A stretch of 64,000 nt of DNA from Nemania diffusa (GCA_038501195.1 JBBPUQ010000011.1:1550001-1614000); one strand, 5' to 3'. Counted from the stretch's first letter, positions 1-13,795 are shown. A program made the numbers and translations. The notes: generated by a model not told the origin, from the sequence alone.

Positions 1-2830
1 CAAAGTTAAATATAAATTTTATATAAAAAAAGTTTTAAATAAACTATAAGTTATAAAATTATAAACAAATTTAAAAAAGTGTAAATTTTATATAACTAAA
101 ACTAAGTTTTTAAAATTTATTATTAGTACTAACAGAATTAAAATAAATTTAATAAAAACTGAAATAATTTATAAATAAAAACTACTTAAAAAATGCAGTA
201 TAGCTTAAGTTTAAAAAATGTAGTTTTTTTTGAAGTTTTATAATTTTTATAAATAGTTTATTGAAAAGTTTAACTATATTGCAAAACTACTAATCTAGTT
301 AATAGCTACTGCAGCTTGTTTTAACTAGTTTAAAATATATTAAAAAATGTTTAATTAGCTAAAGCAAGCTTTACTATTAATGCTAATATTTTGTTATTTT
401 TTATTTAATATAAAAATATATATAAAAACAAATATATTAAATAAAATAACTACAAATTGCTTTTTATAAAAAAACAGCTTAAAAAACAACTAGTATTTTA
501 TAATATTTTACTTTAAAATGTTTTATAAAACTAAACTTAACTACAGCATTTATAACAAAAAAATATTAGCAGTAATAAAAAAACTTATTTACTAAAAAAC
601 AGAACTAATAAATTTGTAACAAGTTAAGTTTTTTATAATAATTATTAATTATATAATATTAAAATATTTTATTATTAAATATATATTAAACTTTTAACAA
701 ATTAAATAAGCTAAATTAATATTATATTATAACTTTGTAATTATTTATTAGCTAAAAACTTAAAATATTATTTTAAATATTATATTAAAATTAAAAAATA
801 GATTAAAAAGCTAAAAACAAAAAAAAAACAAATAATATACAATAATATTTTTTTAACTGGTTACAACTTTAAAATAGCTAATTTTAAAAAACTCTACTTT
901 AAAACGTTTTATTTTATAAGTAGTTAAAATCTACAAACTAGTAATTAATAAGCTACTATTTATATTAAATATATTTTTAATTAATATTTTATTATAAACT
1001 AATTACAAAAGTTTTTTATTTAAAAAATATAAAAAGTTAACATTTAATATATTATAAATAAATTATTAAATATTTAAAAATTTAATAATATATAAAAAAT
1101 GTTTAATTATAGCTAATATAAACAATTTATAAACAAAAATAATTCAAAAAACTTATAACTAAATTTTAATAGTTTACTTTAAAAAAAACAAAACTAAAAA
1201 ACTAATAACAAACAAATATTAATAGCTAAAAATACTTAAAAATATTAATATATATATAGCTAACTGTTTTTATAAAGCTATTAAAACATTTTAAAATAAA
1301 ATATTAAACAAGTTTTGCTTGTTTAAAGTTTTAAACTATTTTTAGTAATATATTGTTATTAACTTTAAAAGTTTTTTTAAAAATAAATTAAATAACAATA
1401 TAATTTTTATTATAATAAACTATTTATTTAAGTTTTGTTAAATTATATTTTATAATTTATTAGTTATAGCAAAAAATATAGCTTAAATATACTATAAAAG
1501 TTTTTACTAACTATTTAAATAGTTTAAATTTATTATAAACGATTAAAGCTTTTAGTTTATTAAAAACTTTATAAATAAACTATTATAAATTTATAAAATA
1601 AAGTTAAATTTTTTGTTTATAAAACATTATAAACTAATAAAATAAATAAAAAATATATATTAATAAATTAATTAGCAATTATATTTTTATATTAATTATT
1701 TTTAAAACAACTAGTTAAAAATACTGCTAGCTTTAAATAACGTTCAAGCTGCGTTATTATATAACTTACTAAAAAGTCTTTTTTTTTAAAAAGTTATTAT
1801 AAAACAGCTTATACATATAACTTTCAACTAAAAAAATAAAACAAAAATAACTGCTAAACTTTCTATTTAGAAAAAACTTACTTAGCAAAAAGCACAAATA
1901 TTTAAAAAACAAATTTATAAATATTTGTTTGTAACTAAAAATTAAATATAAAAAATATAAAACAAAATAACTAAATAAATTAATAAATATAAACAAAAGC
2001 TAAATTTTAATATAAACAACTTTGTTTATATTTTAAAAAAAAAAAATAAACAAATTAACTGTTTAAACAACAAACTTAACTATTTTTTTATATAAGTATT
2101 ATATGAAATTTTAAAACGCAAAAATTACATTTATTTGCTAAAACTGCTAAACTAATAAAAAAAAACATATTAGTTTTATATAAATCAATTATAAAAATAT
2201 ATAAATAATTTATTATTTAAACAAAAGTATAAACGTTTAAATAAAAAAATCGTAAACTTAAATATTAACAATAAAAAATAAAAAGTTGAAAAAATTTTAT
2301 TTTTATAAATCTAATACAAAAAACTGTTTTATAAAATAAACTAAAAAAGTTAAAACTTAAACAATATATAGTACTTTATTGCTAACTTTTATAACTTTTT
2401 TACTTTGCTACAACAATACTACAATAGCTATTTTAACAAAACAAAACTATTTAAACGATTAAAATACTAATTAAAAACTTTTAAAAAAAAACAAACTAAA
2501 CTAAACTACAAAAATAACAATTATACTAAGTTTAATTAAACATAACTTTATAAAATTAAATTTTAAAAAGTTTAAATTATTTATTAGCTTTATAATTACT
2601 ACAAATTTAAAGCAAACTTTAAACAAGCAAAAAAGTAGTTATAATTAAACTATATTTACTATATAAAAAAACAGTACATAAAAAATATACTAAAGCATTT
2701 ATTATACTTTATAACAAACATTTATTTTATTATATTAAAAACAAACAATAAAAATATAACAAATAATACTAAAACAATAAAAAAAGTATTTATTACAAAA
2801 AAAAAAACTTATATATAATCGAACTTGCTG
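1..2830 (+). mobile_element. RIP-degraded retroelement fossil, 3' half, cut by the window edge
   Basis: A-rich on the + strand with no usable reading frame. It is related to the pol fossil at 13,796-16,335. The block at about 1,681-1,720 (a run containing ATTATTTTTAAAACAA) matches about 15,187-15,226, and the block at about 1,995-2,060 (AAAGCTAAATTT followed by an A/T tract) matches about 15,500-15,560. The constant offset near 13.5 kb suggests both are the 3' half of one element family, downstream of RT. I could not decode a named domain here. Surviving C and G are mostly in AGCT or GCT, as expected after CpA-targeted RIP. The 5' end lies outside the window. Confidence 0.5.
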
Positions 2831-2939
2831 TTACAGATTTAATTTTTTTTTTTTTTTCTTTTTTAGTTTAGTATTTTTTCCCGAATATATAGTATTTTTA
2901 TATATACTATATTAGCTATTTTTTTTCAGCTTTTACAAT
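2831..2939. other. T-tract with a short unmutated patch
   Basis: A run of T with few interruptions is followed by a patch containing CCCGAATATATAGTA and then TATATACTATATTAGC. It lies where the first fossil ends and the next pol fossil begins, so it may be an LTR or terminal remnant. I found no matching partner that would prove this. Confidence 0.3.
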
Positions 2940-4865
2940 AAATTAATAAATATAATTAAATATTTTTATAATTAAAAAAAGTTTTTATATTTTATTTAAT
3001 ATTATAATATTATAAATATAATTTATTTATTAAAATTAAAACTAATATTTTTAATAATATAACTATAAATGTTTTATTATAAAAATATAAAAATAACTAA
3101 TATTTAATTATATATTATTTTAAAACTTTATATAATATTAAATTAAATTATAAAATTTTTAATAAAAAAATATTTATAATATTTTTAGCTATTAAAAAAT
3201 AACAATTTAAATTAATTAATAGTTATATTAAGTTATTATTTATAATAATTAATTATTAAATTTTAAAATATTTTAGCTAAAAATAATATTTAAATTTATA
3301 ATAAATAAAATAAATAAAACTATTTATAAAATATAATTTTTATATTATTTATTGCTTTAAAAAAAAATATATATTAACTAAGATATTAATAAAAAAATAT
3401 AAAAACTTTATTATATAAAAAAAAAAAAAAAATATAAAAATATCTAATAATTTTTTAGCTATTAAATAATATAATTTATAATATATTTATATAAATAATA
3501 TTTTAAATTAAGTTATTTATTATAAAACTATAAAAAAATATAAAAGTTTTATTAAATTTTTAACTAATTATAAAAATATTAAAAAAAAAAACAAAAAAAA
3601 CTTTAGTATAAAAATTTACTATAAAAAAACTATTTTTAATAATAATAACTTATAGTAATTAATTAATAGTTTAATTATTTATAATAAAAAGTTTATAATT
3701 TTTAACTTTTTATATTTATATATACAACTTATTTAAAAAATATATAATAAAATATTTATTATATATTTAAAAAAAAAAATATATATATAAACTTTTTATA
3801 AAATATTATTAATAGTTTAAATTTAAAAAAAACTATAATATATATGTTTTTAATTATATAAAATATTATTTTATAAAAGTTTTATATAATAAAACATTTA
3901 ATAAGTTTATTTTTTTTTTTTTTAAATTATATTTAAAAGCACTTAGTTGTAAATTTTTAACAAATATTTAAAAATAAACATAGCTATAACAACATATTAA
4001 TTATAATAAATAAATTTAAAAAAAAACATAAACTATATTATATACTATATAAACAACTATAAAAAATATTACATAAATAAACTTTAAACAATTATTTAAA
4101 AAATTTCAAACTTTATAAATTAAATTTAAATTTTATTTATTTGTATTTTTTACTATATATTAACAAATAAATAATTTTTATAAACTTTTATAAAAAAAAT
4201 AAAAATTAATTTAATAATTTAATTAAATAATATAACTTTTTTATTAATAAAAAATTAATTTTAATAATTATTAATTAATTAAAAATAAAAATATTAGCTA
4301 TAAATTTTAACTATTTTATATTTATTTATTAAGTTATATTAAATTGCTTTTTTATTAAATTAATAAATTTAAAATTAAAAAAGTTTTAATTTTAAAATTA
4401 AATTAATAAAACTAATTAATAAATAATAAATTTATTAATTAAATATTATAAAATTAATATATTATTAAATTAAACTTAAAAAAAAACTTATAAATTAATT
4501 AAAAGTTTAGTTTTTATTTTTTATAATAATTTTAATAAAAATAATATAAAATTTAAAATGTAATATTATAATATAAAAAATTGTTTAATAATTAATAAAA
4601 ATTTATTTGTTAATAATGTTATTAAAATAATAAATATTAAGTTTTATTTAAAAGAAATAGTTAAATATTTATAGTTAAGTTTTTTTTATATATTAATATT
4701 ATAAACTATAATAAATTATTATTAATTATTAAAAATGTTTTTAAAAATATAAAAATAAATATATATATATATATATAAATATTATTTATATTAAATAAAT
4801 TATAAAATATATAAATTTATTTTTTTAATTTAATTTATATTTTAAAATATAATAAAATATAATAA
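2940..4865 (+). mobile_element. 5' part of RIPed Ty3/Gypsy fossil H
   Basis: Very AT-rich sequence, A-rich on the + strand, upstream of the RT fossil at 6,117. By position it would hold the 5' LTR and gag, but RIP has removed every recognisable codon pattern and I could not place an LTR. It is interrupted by the 226-bp element K1 at 4,866. Assignment to H rests on continuity and orientation only. Confidence 0.4.
4861..4865. repeat. Target-site duplication of K1, left copy
   Basis: AATAA directly precedes K1 and is repeated at 5,092-5,096 directly after it. A perfect 5-bp duplication fixes both ends of the element. Confidence 0.75.
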
Positions 4866-5091
4866 TAGTAAGGTCTACTATGGGTAGTGCCTGTATTTGA
4901 GTCTGTAAAAGTATGATGTAGATTAGAAGGAGTAAACCTCCAAGGTCAAGTCAAGGGAGGAGACCTAAGGGCTCCTCTCACCTATCTAATCTACTGATGT
5001 GGGGTAGTCCCAAATAGGACTAGTGCTAAAGATACGTACAAAGTGGTCCTAAAAGACCCATTTTTCAAGACCCCTATATCTGTTTGTATCA
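4866..5091 (+). mobile_element. K1, 226-bp element (solo-LTR-like), unmutated copy
   Basis: Starts TAGTAAGGTCTACTATGGG and ends CTGTTTGTATCA. It is flanked by AATAA on both sides. It is the only copy of the family that keeps normal base composition and so is the best reference sequence. Inside are nested inverted repeats: GTAGATTAGA (4,918-4,927) with TCTAATCTAC (4,985-4,994), enclosing GAGGAG (4,957-4,962) with CTCCTC (4,972-4,977); then AGTCC/GGACT (5,006-5,021) and GGTC/GACC (5,045-5,058). There is no ORF. A 5-bp duplication with no terminal inverted repeat fits a solo LTR best. The ends are TA...CA in this orientation rather than TG...CA. Six more copies lie in this window, all in the opposite orientation. 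Confidence 0.85.
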
Positions 5092-6116
5092 AATAAATTA
5101 TTAATATATAAACTAATTTTATTTTAAAAAAGTTATAATTTTAAAAATATAACATTTTTTATAATTATTAAAAAAATTAATTTTTATTTTTATTTGTTTT
5201 ATTTATTAATTATAAAATAAAATATATTATAAATATAAATTAAATTAATATATAATTATAATATTTTAATTATAATTAAAATGTTATATAAAAAAATATA
5301 AATGTTAAAAAAAATAAAAAAAAATATAAGTTTTAAAAAAAAGCAGTTAAAATTAATAATATAAAGTTTAAAGTTTTCATATAAATATTAAAATAAAAAA
5401 ACTTTAAAAAAAATAAATTATATTTTTAAAAAAAAAACTATTTTTTATATATAAAAGAATTTATTAAAAAAAAAAAAAAAAGAAATATATATTAATTAAA
5501 AAAGTAAATTATAATATATTAAAAAAATAAAAAATTAATATTTAAAAATTATACTATATATAAAAAAATAAAGTTAAATAATATAAAAAATAACTAACTA
5601 TTAATATAATTAATATAAATGTTATAACTTTTTAATTTTTAATAAAACAAAATAAATTAATTAAAAATTTTTATATTATTAATATTTATAAAATTAACAA
5701 AATTATTATTAATAAAAAAGTTAAAAACTTTTTTATTAAAAAAAATAATAAATTATAATAAAAAATTTTAAAAGTTATTTTTAATAAATATTATAATTTA
5801 TTTTAAATATTTAATAAAATAAATTTTAATGTTTTATTTTTATATATTTTATAAATAAACTATTATATTAAATTTATACATAATAAAAACTTAAAAAATT
5901 CAAAAAATTTGTTTTTATATAAAATGTTTATAAATAAATTAAAAGTTATATAAAAATACTTAATAAATAATTTATAAAAAAGATTTATTAAATTAAATAA
6001 TATTTTATTTATATTTTTTATTTTATTTATAAATAAACTATATAATAAATTATAATTTTATATTAATTATTAAAAATTTAATATATTTATTAAAAAAAAC
6101 TATTATTTATTATTAT

Positions 6117-6586
6117 TAGTTGAAAAAACTTTGTTTTAAATTTTTAAAGTAAAAGTTTTTATAAAAATTAATATATATTAAATATTTTATTAAATTTATA
6201 TAAATTTAAATAAAAAAAATTTAACTATTTTTTAAATATATTATAAAGTTTATTAATATAAAATATTACATTTTAAATTTATTAATAAACTTTTTATATT
6301 TTAAAAATATATAAATAATATTTTGTTTAATTATTTAAATAACTTTTATAATATTTATATAAATAACATTTTTATTTATTTTAATAATTTAATTAAATAT
6401 AAACAATATATAAAAAAAATAATATAATATTTAAAAAATGTTAATTTATAAATTATTTAAAAAAATCAAAGTTTTATATAATTAAAACTAAATTTTTAAG
6501 TTATATTATTAATATAAATAAAATATAAATAAATTTTAATAAAATTAAAATAATATATAAATAAAAACTTTTTATTATTATTAAAA
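6117..6586 (+). pseudogene. Ty3/Gypsy reverse transcriptase fossil, interrupted by element A
   Basis: With codon GTT at 6,119-6,121 the frame reads, with stops at expected Gln/Trp/Arg positions, through a segment matching the Gypsy PLPLVEETL region, then KVYxYKILHFKFINKLFIF (family: YxYxxxPFGLTNAPATF), then a YINN catalytic box at 6,356-6,367 (family: Y[LVI]DD; both Asp codons now Asn, a G-to-A change), then FNNLIKYKQYIKKII (family: S..LEEHxxHIxxV). After one frameshift the frame runs to the element A insertion. It resumes at 13,796 with xLFLKFYSF and KFIKHYNKIAKLL, the conserved F-L-G-F-x-N-F-Y-R-R-F-I and Y-S-K-I-A-x-P-L motif at the RT/RNase H junction. The protein would copy element RNA into cDNA. 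It is dead. Confidence 0.88.
6582..6586. repeat. Target-site duplication of element A, left copy
   Basis: TAAAA, repeated at 13,791-13,795 directly after the right LTR. Removing A plus one copy restores the RT/RNase H reading frame of fossil H, which supports this boundary independently. Confidence 0.85.
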
Positions 6587-6786
6587 TATAAAAGTTATAA
6601 TATATAGTATAAATATAGTTATTTTATAAAATAATCGTTAATTTTAAAAAATAGTTATAATAAATTATTTTGATTTAAAAATTAAGTTTATATATTATAT
6701 TTTTTTAAATATTAATTAATTAATATTTAGTTTATATTTACTATATATATAATATAATATATTATAATAATAATTGCTTTTTTATA
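6587..6786 (-). repeat. Element A 3' LTR (left), 200 bp
   Basis: Begins TATAAAAGTTATAATATATA on the + strand (TG of the canonical terminus mutated to TA) and ends GCTTTTTTATA. It aligns end to end without gaps to 13,591-13,790 and to both LTRs of element B. Confidence 0.9.
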
Positions 6787-9539
6787 TTTTTTTTTAAAGT
6801 GTTAATTTTTAATATTAATTAATATTATTAATTTTATTATTATTAATTTATATATTTTTATATTTATAAAATTAACATTAAATTTATTAGTTATATTATA
6901 TATATTAAATATATATTTATTTATAAATATAAAAAATATTTTTATATTTTTATAAATAAATATTTAACTATTATATTTTAATTAATTTTTATATATATTG
7001 TTATATGTTTTTTTTTTTAATTATATATTTTATAAAATTTATAATTATTTTTTAGTTTTTTTTTTTAATTTTTTATTAATTAATTGTTTATTTATATTTT
7101 TATTTTTGTTTTTATTTTTATTTTTATTTTTTTTCAAATTTCTTTTTCAAAATCTTTTTTGCTTTTGTATTATTTGCTATAATGTTGTAAAAAAACTTTT
7201 ATTAAAACTTATTTTTTTAATAAAAAACAAAAAAAATAATATTTTAATTATAAAATATTTATTAAATAAAACAACAATAATAAAAAGTTTTAAATTTAAA
7301 ATATTTTTAATATAAAATTTTATTTTTAATATATTATTAAAATATATTTTAATGTTTAAATATATTATTTATATATATTAAATATATTTTATATATATAT
7401 AATTATATAGTTTATTTTATTATAAGTTTTTTTTATAATTTATAATTATTTATTAATTTATATATTAAAGTTTTTAATAATTTTAAAATTTTTTTTTTGA
7501 AATATTATTTAAAAGTTTATTAAATTTTTTACTAATTTTATTAAATATATAAAAACTGTTTTTTTTTACTATTAAATTAATATTGTTTAAATAATTAACA
7601 ACTATATTTTATATTAAAGTTATTATATATATATTTTAAAAAAAACTAATTTTGTTTTATATAAAATAATTTAAAAAAAAATATACTATTTTTATTATTT
7701 TTAATCTTAAATATTTAATAATTATTTAAATTAAACTTATTATTATTTATTATTTTTTAATTTTTTAATTAAAAATATTAATTTTATATTTTTTAAATAT
7801 TTTTTTTATAATTTATATTTATTTAGTAATTTTTAATTATTTTTTAAATATTTTATTATTAATTAATTTATAATTAAAAAAAAAACTTATTATATTTTTA
7901 TTATAATATAATTAAAATATAACTAAAATTTTATTTTTTTTTGTTTTAATATTTATTTTTATATTTTTAATATTAGTTTTTTTATATTTATTAAAATAAC
8001 TATTAATTAATTAATAAAATATTATTATATAAATTTTATTTAATTTTTTAATATAAATTTATTATTTTAAAATAATATTAATATTAAAATTATTAAAAAC
8101 AAAATAATTATTTTATAAAATTTTTATTTTTATATTATATAATATTTTTTTAATTATAAATATATTAATTTAATTATTTAAATAATAATAATAAATTTGT
8201 TTTATATATAGTTAATAATTTATATATTATTACTAATTAAATTTAATAAGTTTTTGATTTTATTTTAATAATAATTTATTTAAATTTTTAATAAAACTTT
8301 TTTTTAATTTATATTATATTTAATTATTTTTATAAATTTATTTATAAAATATTTAATATTTATTTATTAATTTATTATTAGTTTTAAATTTTATTTTATT
8401 ATAATAATTTTTATAAATTATTTTTTAATTATTTTATAGTTTTTTAATTTTTATTAACTTTTATTAATAGTTTTTTTTTAAAACTTTTTTTTATTAATAT
8501 TTAATATTTGTTTTTTTTTTTAATTTTTATATTAATAAAATTTTTATTAATTTTTATTAATAAAACTTAATTTTTAATAGTTTTTTTTATTTTATTTAAT
8601 AAACTAATTTTTTAATTCATTATTTTTTTTATTATTTATATTTTTTAATAATTATTATAATAAAATATTATTATTTATATTATTTTTAATTTTAAATTAA
8701 ATTATTTTATTTTTTATTTATATTTTATAAAAAAAACTTTTATATTAAATAAATTTTTTTTTAATTAATATATATTATATTTAATAAATTAGCTTTTTTA
8801 TTTTATTAAATATTTTAATATATTTTTATTTTTTTATAATAAATTATATTTTTTATTTTTTATTTTATTTATTTATTTTTTAGTTTAAAAAATATTAATT
8901 ATTTTTTATTTTTTTAATATTTAGTTTATAGTTTTAAATATAATATAAAAAATATATTATATATTTTTAAATATTATAAAAATAATTTTATTTAATATAT
9001 TTATAATTATATTTTTTTTATAATTTTTATTTTAATATATATAAAAGTTAACTTTTAGTTATATTTAAATTAAAAATAAATTATAAATAATTTAACTATT
9101 TTTTTTTTATTTTATATTTTTTTATTTTATATTTTTTATTATAGTTTTTTTTTTTTTTTTTATAGTTTTAATTTAATATTTATTAAATATTTTTTAAATA
9201 GTTATAATTTATTATCGTTTTTTTTTTACTTTTTATATTTTTAATTATAATTTTTTTAAAATTTTTTTTATAATTTTAAAATAATAACTATATAAAACTT
9301 TAAAAAATAAATATTTAATAATAATATATATATTATTATTATATATTAATTTTATTTTTTAAAATATTTTAAATTATATATTTAATTTTTAACTAATATA
9401 TATTTTTAAATATTTTTAAAAAGTTTAATAAATATATTTTATTTATTTATTAATTTATAAATATTAAATAATAAAAAATTATTATTTAATTTTTTTTTTA
9501 TTATAAAATTTTTTTTAAAAATAATTTATAATTAACTTA

Positions 9540-9755
9540 TTTTTATTATTTATAATTTTTTTTAATAAATTAAATTTATATTTTATTTATTTATATAATA
9601 TTTATATTAATTTAATAATATTAAAAGTTTTTATAATAAATATAAATAATATTATTTTTATAAAATAATTAATAATTATTAAAATTATATTATATTTAAT
9701 TTTATTAGTTTTAATATAAAAAAATAATTTTATAATAAAGTTTTAATTAATTTTT
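9540..9755 (-). pseudogene. Element A integrase core fossil
   Basis: Aligns to the better preserved integrase core of element B at 47,722-47,934. The first catalytic-Asp segment (N-L-D-F-I in B) corresponds to about 9,734-9,748 here. Frame is broken and C/G almost absent; the call depends on alignment with B. Confidence 0.65.
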
Positions 9756-11289
9756 TAAAATAATTAATTTAATAAAAACAATATTTATAGCTTTTTATAA
9801 AATTTATATTTAATTTATTTAGTTTTATTATATATTTAATAGTTTATAATATATTTATAAATATTTTATTTTAGCTTTTTTTAATAAAATTTTTATAAAA
9901 ATAAAACTTTTTAATTTAAAAATATAAAACAATTTTTAAATAAAAATATTTTATTATTATTTATATAGTAATTTCTTTTAGTTTTAATATATTAATAAAT
10001 AATTATAATAAATATTATAATATTTAAATTTTTAGTTTATAAATTTTTAATTATATTATAAAACTTTTTTAAAATTTATAATTAAAATATTGTTTATTTT
10101 TTAATTATTTTTTAAATTATAAAATATAAAATATATTAATTATAAATAATAATTTTAAAATTATATTTTTTAATATAAATATAAATTAATTAACAATTAT
10201 TTAAATTAATTTAATAATTATTAATATATAAACTATTATAATTATATATATTTAATAAATAAAACATTTATAATTATATTTTTTATTTTATATTGTTTAA
10301 AAATTATTTATAATTATATAATAAAAATATAACTTTTTATAAACATTTAAATTTATTATTTAAATTATAATTATTAAAAATTTAATTAAATAATATTTAA
10401 TTAATATTTTTTAAAAAATTTATATTAATTAGTTTAATTTTTTTGTTTTTTTTTATATATAATATTATAATTATAATTTATTAAATTTATATAAATAAGT
10501 TATTTATTAAATATAATTTTTTTTATAATATTAAAATTATATTTTTATATTAAAATTTATTTATTATATAATTAAGTTTTTTTAATAAATTATTTATAAA
10601 ATTAATAAGTTTTAATTAATATTAAATTTTAAAATTAAATGAAGTTAATTTATATATTTATTATATTAATTAGTTATAAAAGTTTTATATAAAAAAGTCG
10701 ATTATATTTTAAAATATTATATAATTAATTTATATTATAAAAATATATATAGCTTTTTTTAAATATTATTTTTAATATTTATAGCTTTTTATTATAATTA
10801 ATAGTTTTTATTATTTTATAGTTTATTTTATTTATATATTTAATAAATAATTAATTATTATTTTAATTTTTATAATTAAAATAATATATTTAATATTATT
10901 TTTATTAATATATTAGTTTTAATTTATATTTTTAATTAATTATTTTAATATTATAAAATTATTATATTTATAAATATTTTTTAATTTTTAAATTTATATA
11001 AATATAAACTAGTTTATATTTATATTTTTTTTTAATAATATTATAATAAATTTTTAATAAAAATTTACAAAATTTAAAAATATTTATATATTATATATTA
11101 ATTTAAATATTTTTTATTTTTTAATTATATTTATTTATTTATTATTTATTTTAATATTTTTAATATTTATAAAAAACTTTAAAAAAAAAATTTTTTAAAA
11201 AAAATTACATTTTAATTGTTTTATAAATAATTAATATTATTTTAAATATTTATAAATTAATTAAAAATAAATTTTATATTTTTTTTTAT

Positions 11290-11640
11290 ATTAAAGAAAA
11301 TAATAATATTAATTAAATAAATTATATAAATATAATTTATTAGTTTTATTAAAACTTTATATATATAAACTTAAAATATTATTACAATATTAATTAATTT
11401 AAATAATATTACTATATATTTAAAATAATTATAATATATTTAAAAAATAGTTTTTTATTTATTATTAAGTTTAATTTAAATTTAATAATAAATATTTTTT
11501 AAATTTAATATAAATAATATTTTTATAAATTTTAAACAGTTTATAATTTTTAAAATTAAAAATTAAAAATATTTAATTTTTTATAATTTATATATAGCTA
11601 TATTATATTATTTTTTTTAAATATAAATACTATAAATATT
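11290..11640 (-). pseudogene. Element A reverse transcriptase fossil
   Basis: The - strand frame reads NYIYIIYLINIIIFF around 11,290-11,330, matching NYIYIVYLNNIVIFF in element B (family: D-Y-I-x-x-Y-L-D-D-I-L-I-F-S). The catalytic Asp pair is now Ile-Asn. The upstream RT blocks are less readable than in B. Confidence 0.75.
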
Positions 11641-13590
11641 TTTATATTTATTTTTAAATATTAAATTTTTTTTAAATCTTAATTTTTTATTAAATATTTT
11701 TTAAATTTTTTTTGTTAAATTTTTTTAATAAAATATATAAATTTAAAAAATATTTTTATTTTTTTTATTAAATTAATTATATATTTTGTTTTATTTAAAA
11801 TTAATAATTTTTTTATATTTTATTTAAAACATTATAATAAATTAATTAGTTTTAATTAAGTTTTATTATTAATTTTTTTAAAAAAGCTTTTTTTTTTAAT
11901 TTTATATTTATAAAGTTAATAATAAAAATCTATTTATTTTTAATTATTATATTAACAAATTTATTAAAATTTATTTTTTTAAATTTTTTAAAATATTATT
12001 AATTTAATATAATATTTAAAATAATTTTTAATTATTTTATATTTAGTTTTAATAATAAAAATTTAAATATTAATTAATTATATTTAATAATAAAAAATAT
12101 TTATATAAAAAATTTATAAATATTTTTAATATTAATTATTTTTAATATTATTTTATAAATTTTTTTAATAATATAAAAATTTATTATTAAAATTTAATAA
12201 AAATAAAATTTATATATTAATTAATTAAAATTTTTTTATATTAAATTTTTATAAATAATATTTATTTATATTTTTATATTTATATTTATTATTATTTATT
12301 TTTATAACTTTTTATTATATAATTTAAAAATAATTAAAATTTTAAATAATTTATTTATATTAAATATTTAAAAGTTTTTAATTAAAATAAATTAAATATA
12401 TTATTTTATTTTAATTTATTTTTTAGGTTTTTTTTAATATTAAATTAAATAGTTTTAATATTTTATATTTTTTTAAAACATTTTAATATTAACAATTAAA
12501 TTTTATAAATTTTTTAATTATTTATTATTTATATATTATAATTTATTTTAGTTTTTATATTATTAATAAATTTTTTATTTATATAATTAATTTTAAATTT
12601 AAATTAATTTATTAAATTAAATATTATTAATATAGCTATATTTATTTAATATATTTTTAATATATAATTATTTAAAAATAAATTTAAATAGTTTATTTAT
12701 TTATTATATATTTTATTATTTTATTATTTTATATAATATTATTATTATATTATTTAATAAAATTTATTATTAAATAAATAACTTTTTAATATTTTTTTAT
12801 AATTTATATTAATAATTAAATATTAATTTAAAATTATTATTTAATTAATTTTTATTTTTTAATTTATATATTAAAACTTATTATTTTAAAAAAAAAAATT
12901 TAAAACTTTTATTTTTGTTTTAATAAATTTTTATAAACTATATTTAAAAATTATATTTAAATAGTTTAAAATTTATATTTTTTTTTTAATAAACTTTTAA
13001 AAGTTTTTTAAAATAATTTATATTTTTAATTTTAAATATTTTAAAGTTTTATAATATAACTATTAATTAATTAAAATATTTTATAATATTTAATTTAATA
13101 TTTAAATAATTTATATTAAATTATTAAATTTTAGCTTTTATTAATTACTATTTTTAATTATAACAATTTAATTTTTTATTTTAGCTATAATAATTTTTTA
13201 ATTAAACTTTTTATAATTATAAATTAAATATTTAATATTATTTTTAATTATTAATTAAATAGTTTTTAAATTAAATAATTTAATTAATTATATATTTAAT
13301 TATATATTTTAATTTATTAATTATATTATTTAAAGTAATATTTTTTTTTAATAAACAATTATTAAATAATAATTAATAATTTTATAAAAGTTTGTTTTTA
13401 TAAAAATAAAATATTTTTAAATTAAAATATTAAATTTTATTAATTTTTTAAAAATATATTTTTGTTAAAAAAAGTTTTTCTTTAACTTATTATAGTTAAT
13501 ATTTAACTATATAATAATTTATAATTTAATTATTTTTTTTTTTAATTTATTAATTATTATATTATAATATTTAATATAAAAATAAAAAAG

Positions 13591-13790
13591 TATAAAAGTT
13601 ATAATATATAATATAAATATAATTATTTTATAAAATAATTGCTAATTTTAAAAAATAGTTATAATAAATTATTTTTATTTATAAATTAATTTTATATATT
13701 GTGATTTTTTAAATATTAATTAATTAATATTTAGTTTATATTTATTATATATATAATATAATATAATATAATAATAACTGCTTTTTTATA
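13591..13790 (-). repeat. Element A 5' LTR (right), 200 bp
   Basis: Same 200 bp as the left LTR, starting TATAAAAGTTATAATATATA and ending CTTTTTTATA. It is followed directly by the TAAAA duplication at 13,791-13,795. Confidence 0.9.
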
Positions 13791-13795
13791 TAAAA

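Larger units (their letters stand above)
5092..6586 (+). mobile_element. Middle of Gypsy fossil H (pol, up to the A insertion)
   Basis: Continuation of fossil H after K1. The last 470 bp translate to reverse transcriptase (separate entry). Upstream of that I see only RIPed A/T-rich sequence where protease and the start of RT should be. It ends at TAAAA (6,582-6,586), the left target duplication of element A. Confidence 0.6.
6587..13790 (-). mobile_element. Element A, full-length RIPed Ty3/Gypsy LTR retrotransposon
   Basis: 7,204 bp between two 200-bp LTRs, with 5-bp duplications TAAAA. It is the same family as element B, which gives the orientation: gag at the right, 3' LTR at the left. A purine tract on the - strand (rc of 6,787-6,796) abuts the left LTR as a polypurine tract should. 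The RT box Y-L-I-N lies at 11,308-11,319 (-), preceded by NYIYII, matching B codon for codon. The integrase core lies near 9,540-9,755 (-). A is about 350 bp shorter than B; it lacks the ~115 bp holding the gag zinc knuckle and ~85 bp of the integrase zinc-finger region. It is mutated more heavily than B, with most GCT and TCG sites also lost. T-rich open frames on the + strand, such as 6,998-7,315, are antisense artefacts. Confidence 0.9.

Noticed and set aside
1769..1996. 75-residue - strand open frame rich in Phe and Tyr
   Set aside because: Low-complexity AT sequence antisense to the A-rich retroelement fossil, with no conserved pattern.
6998..7315. 105-residue + strand open frame rich in Phe and Leu, membrane-like in appearance
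   Set aside because: It is the antisense of a Lys/Asn-rich 3' segment of - strand element A. The homologous stretch in element B (45,180-45,320) confirms this. The T-run composition alone creates the frame.
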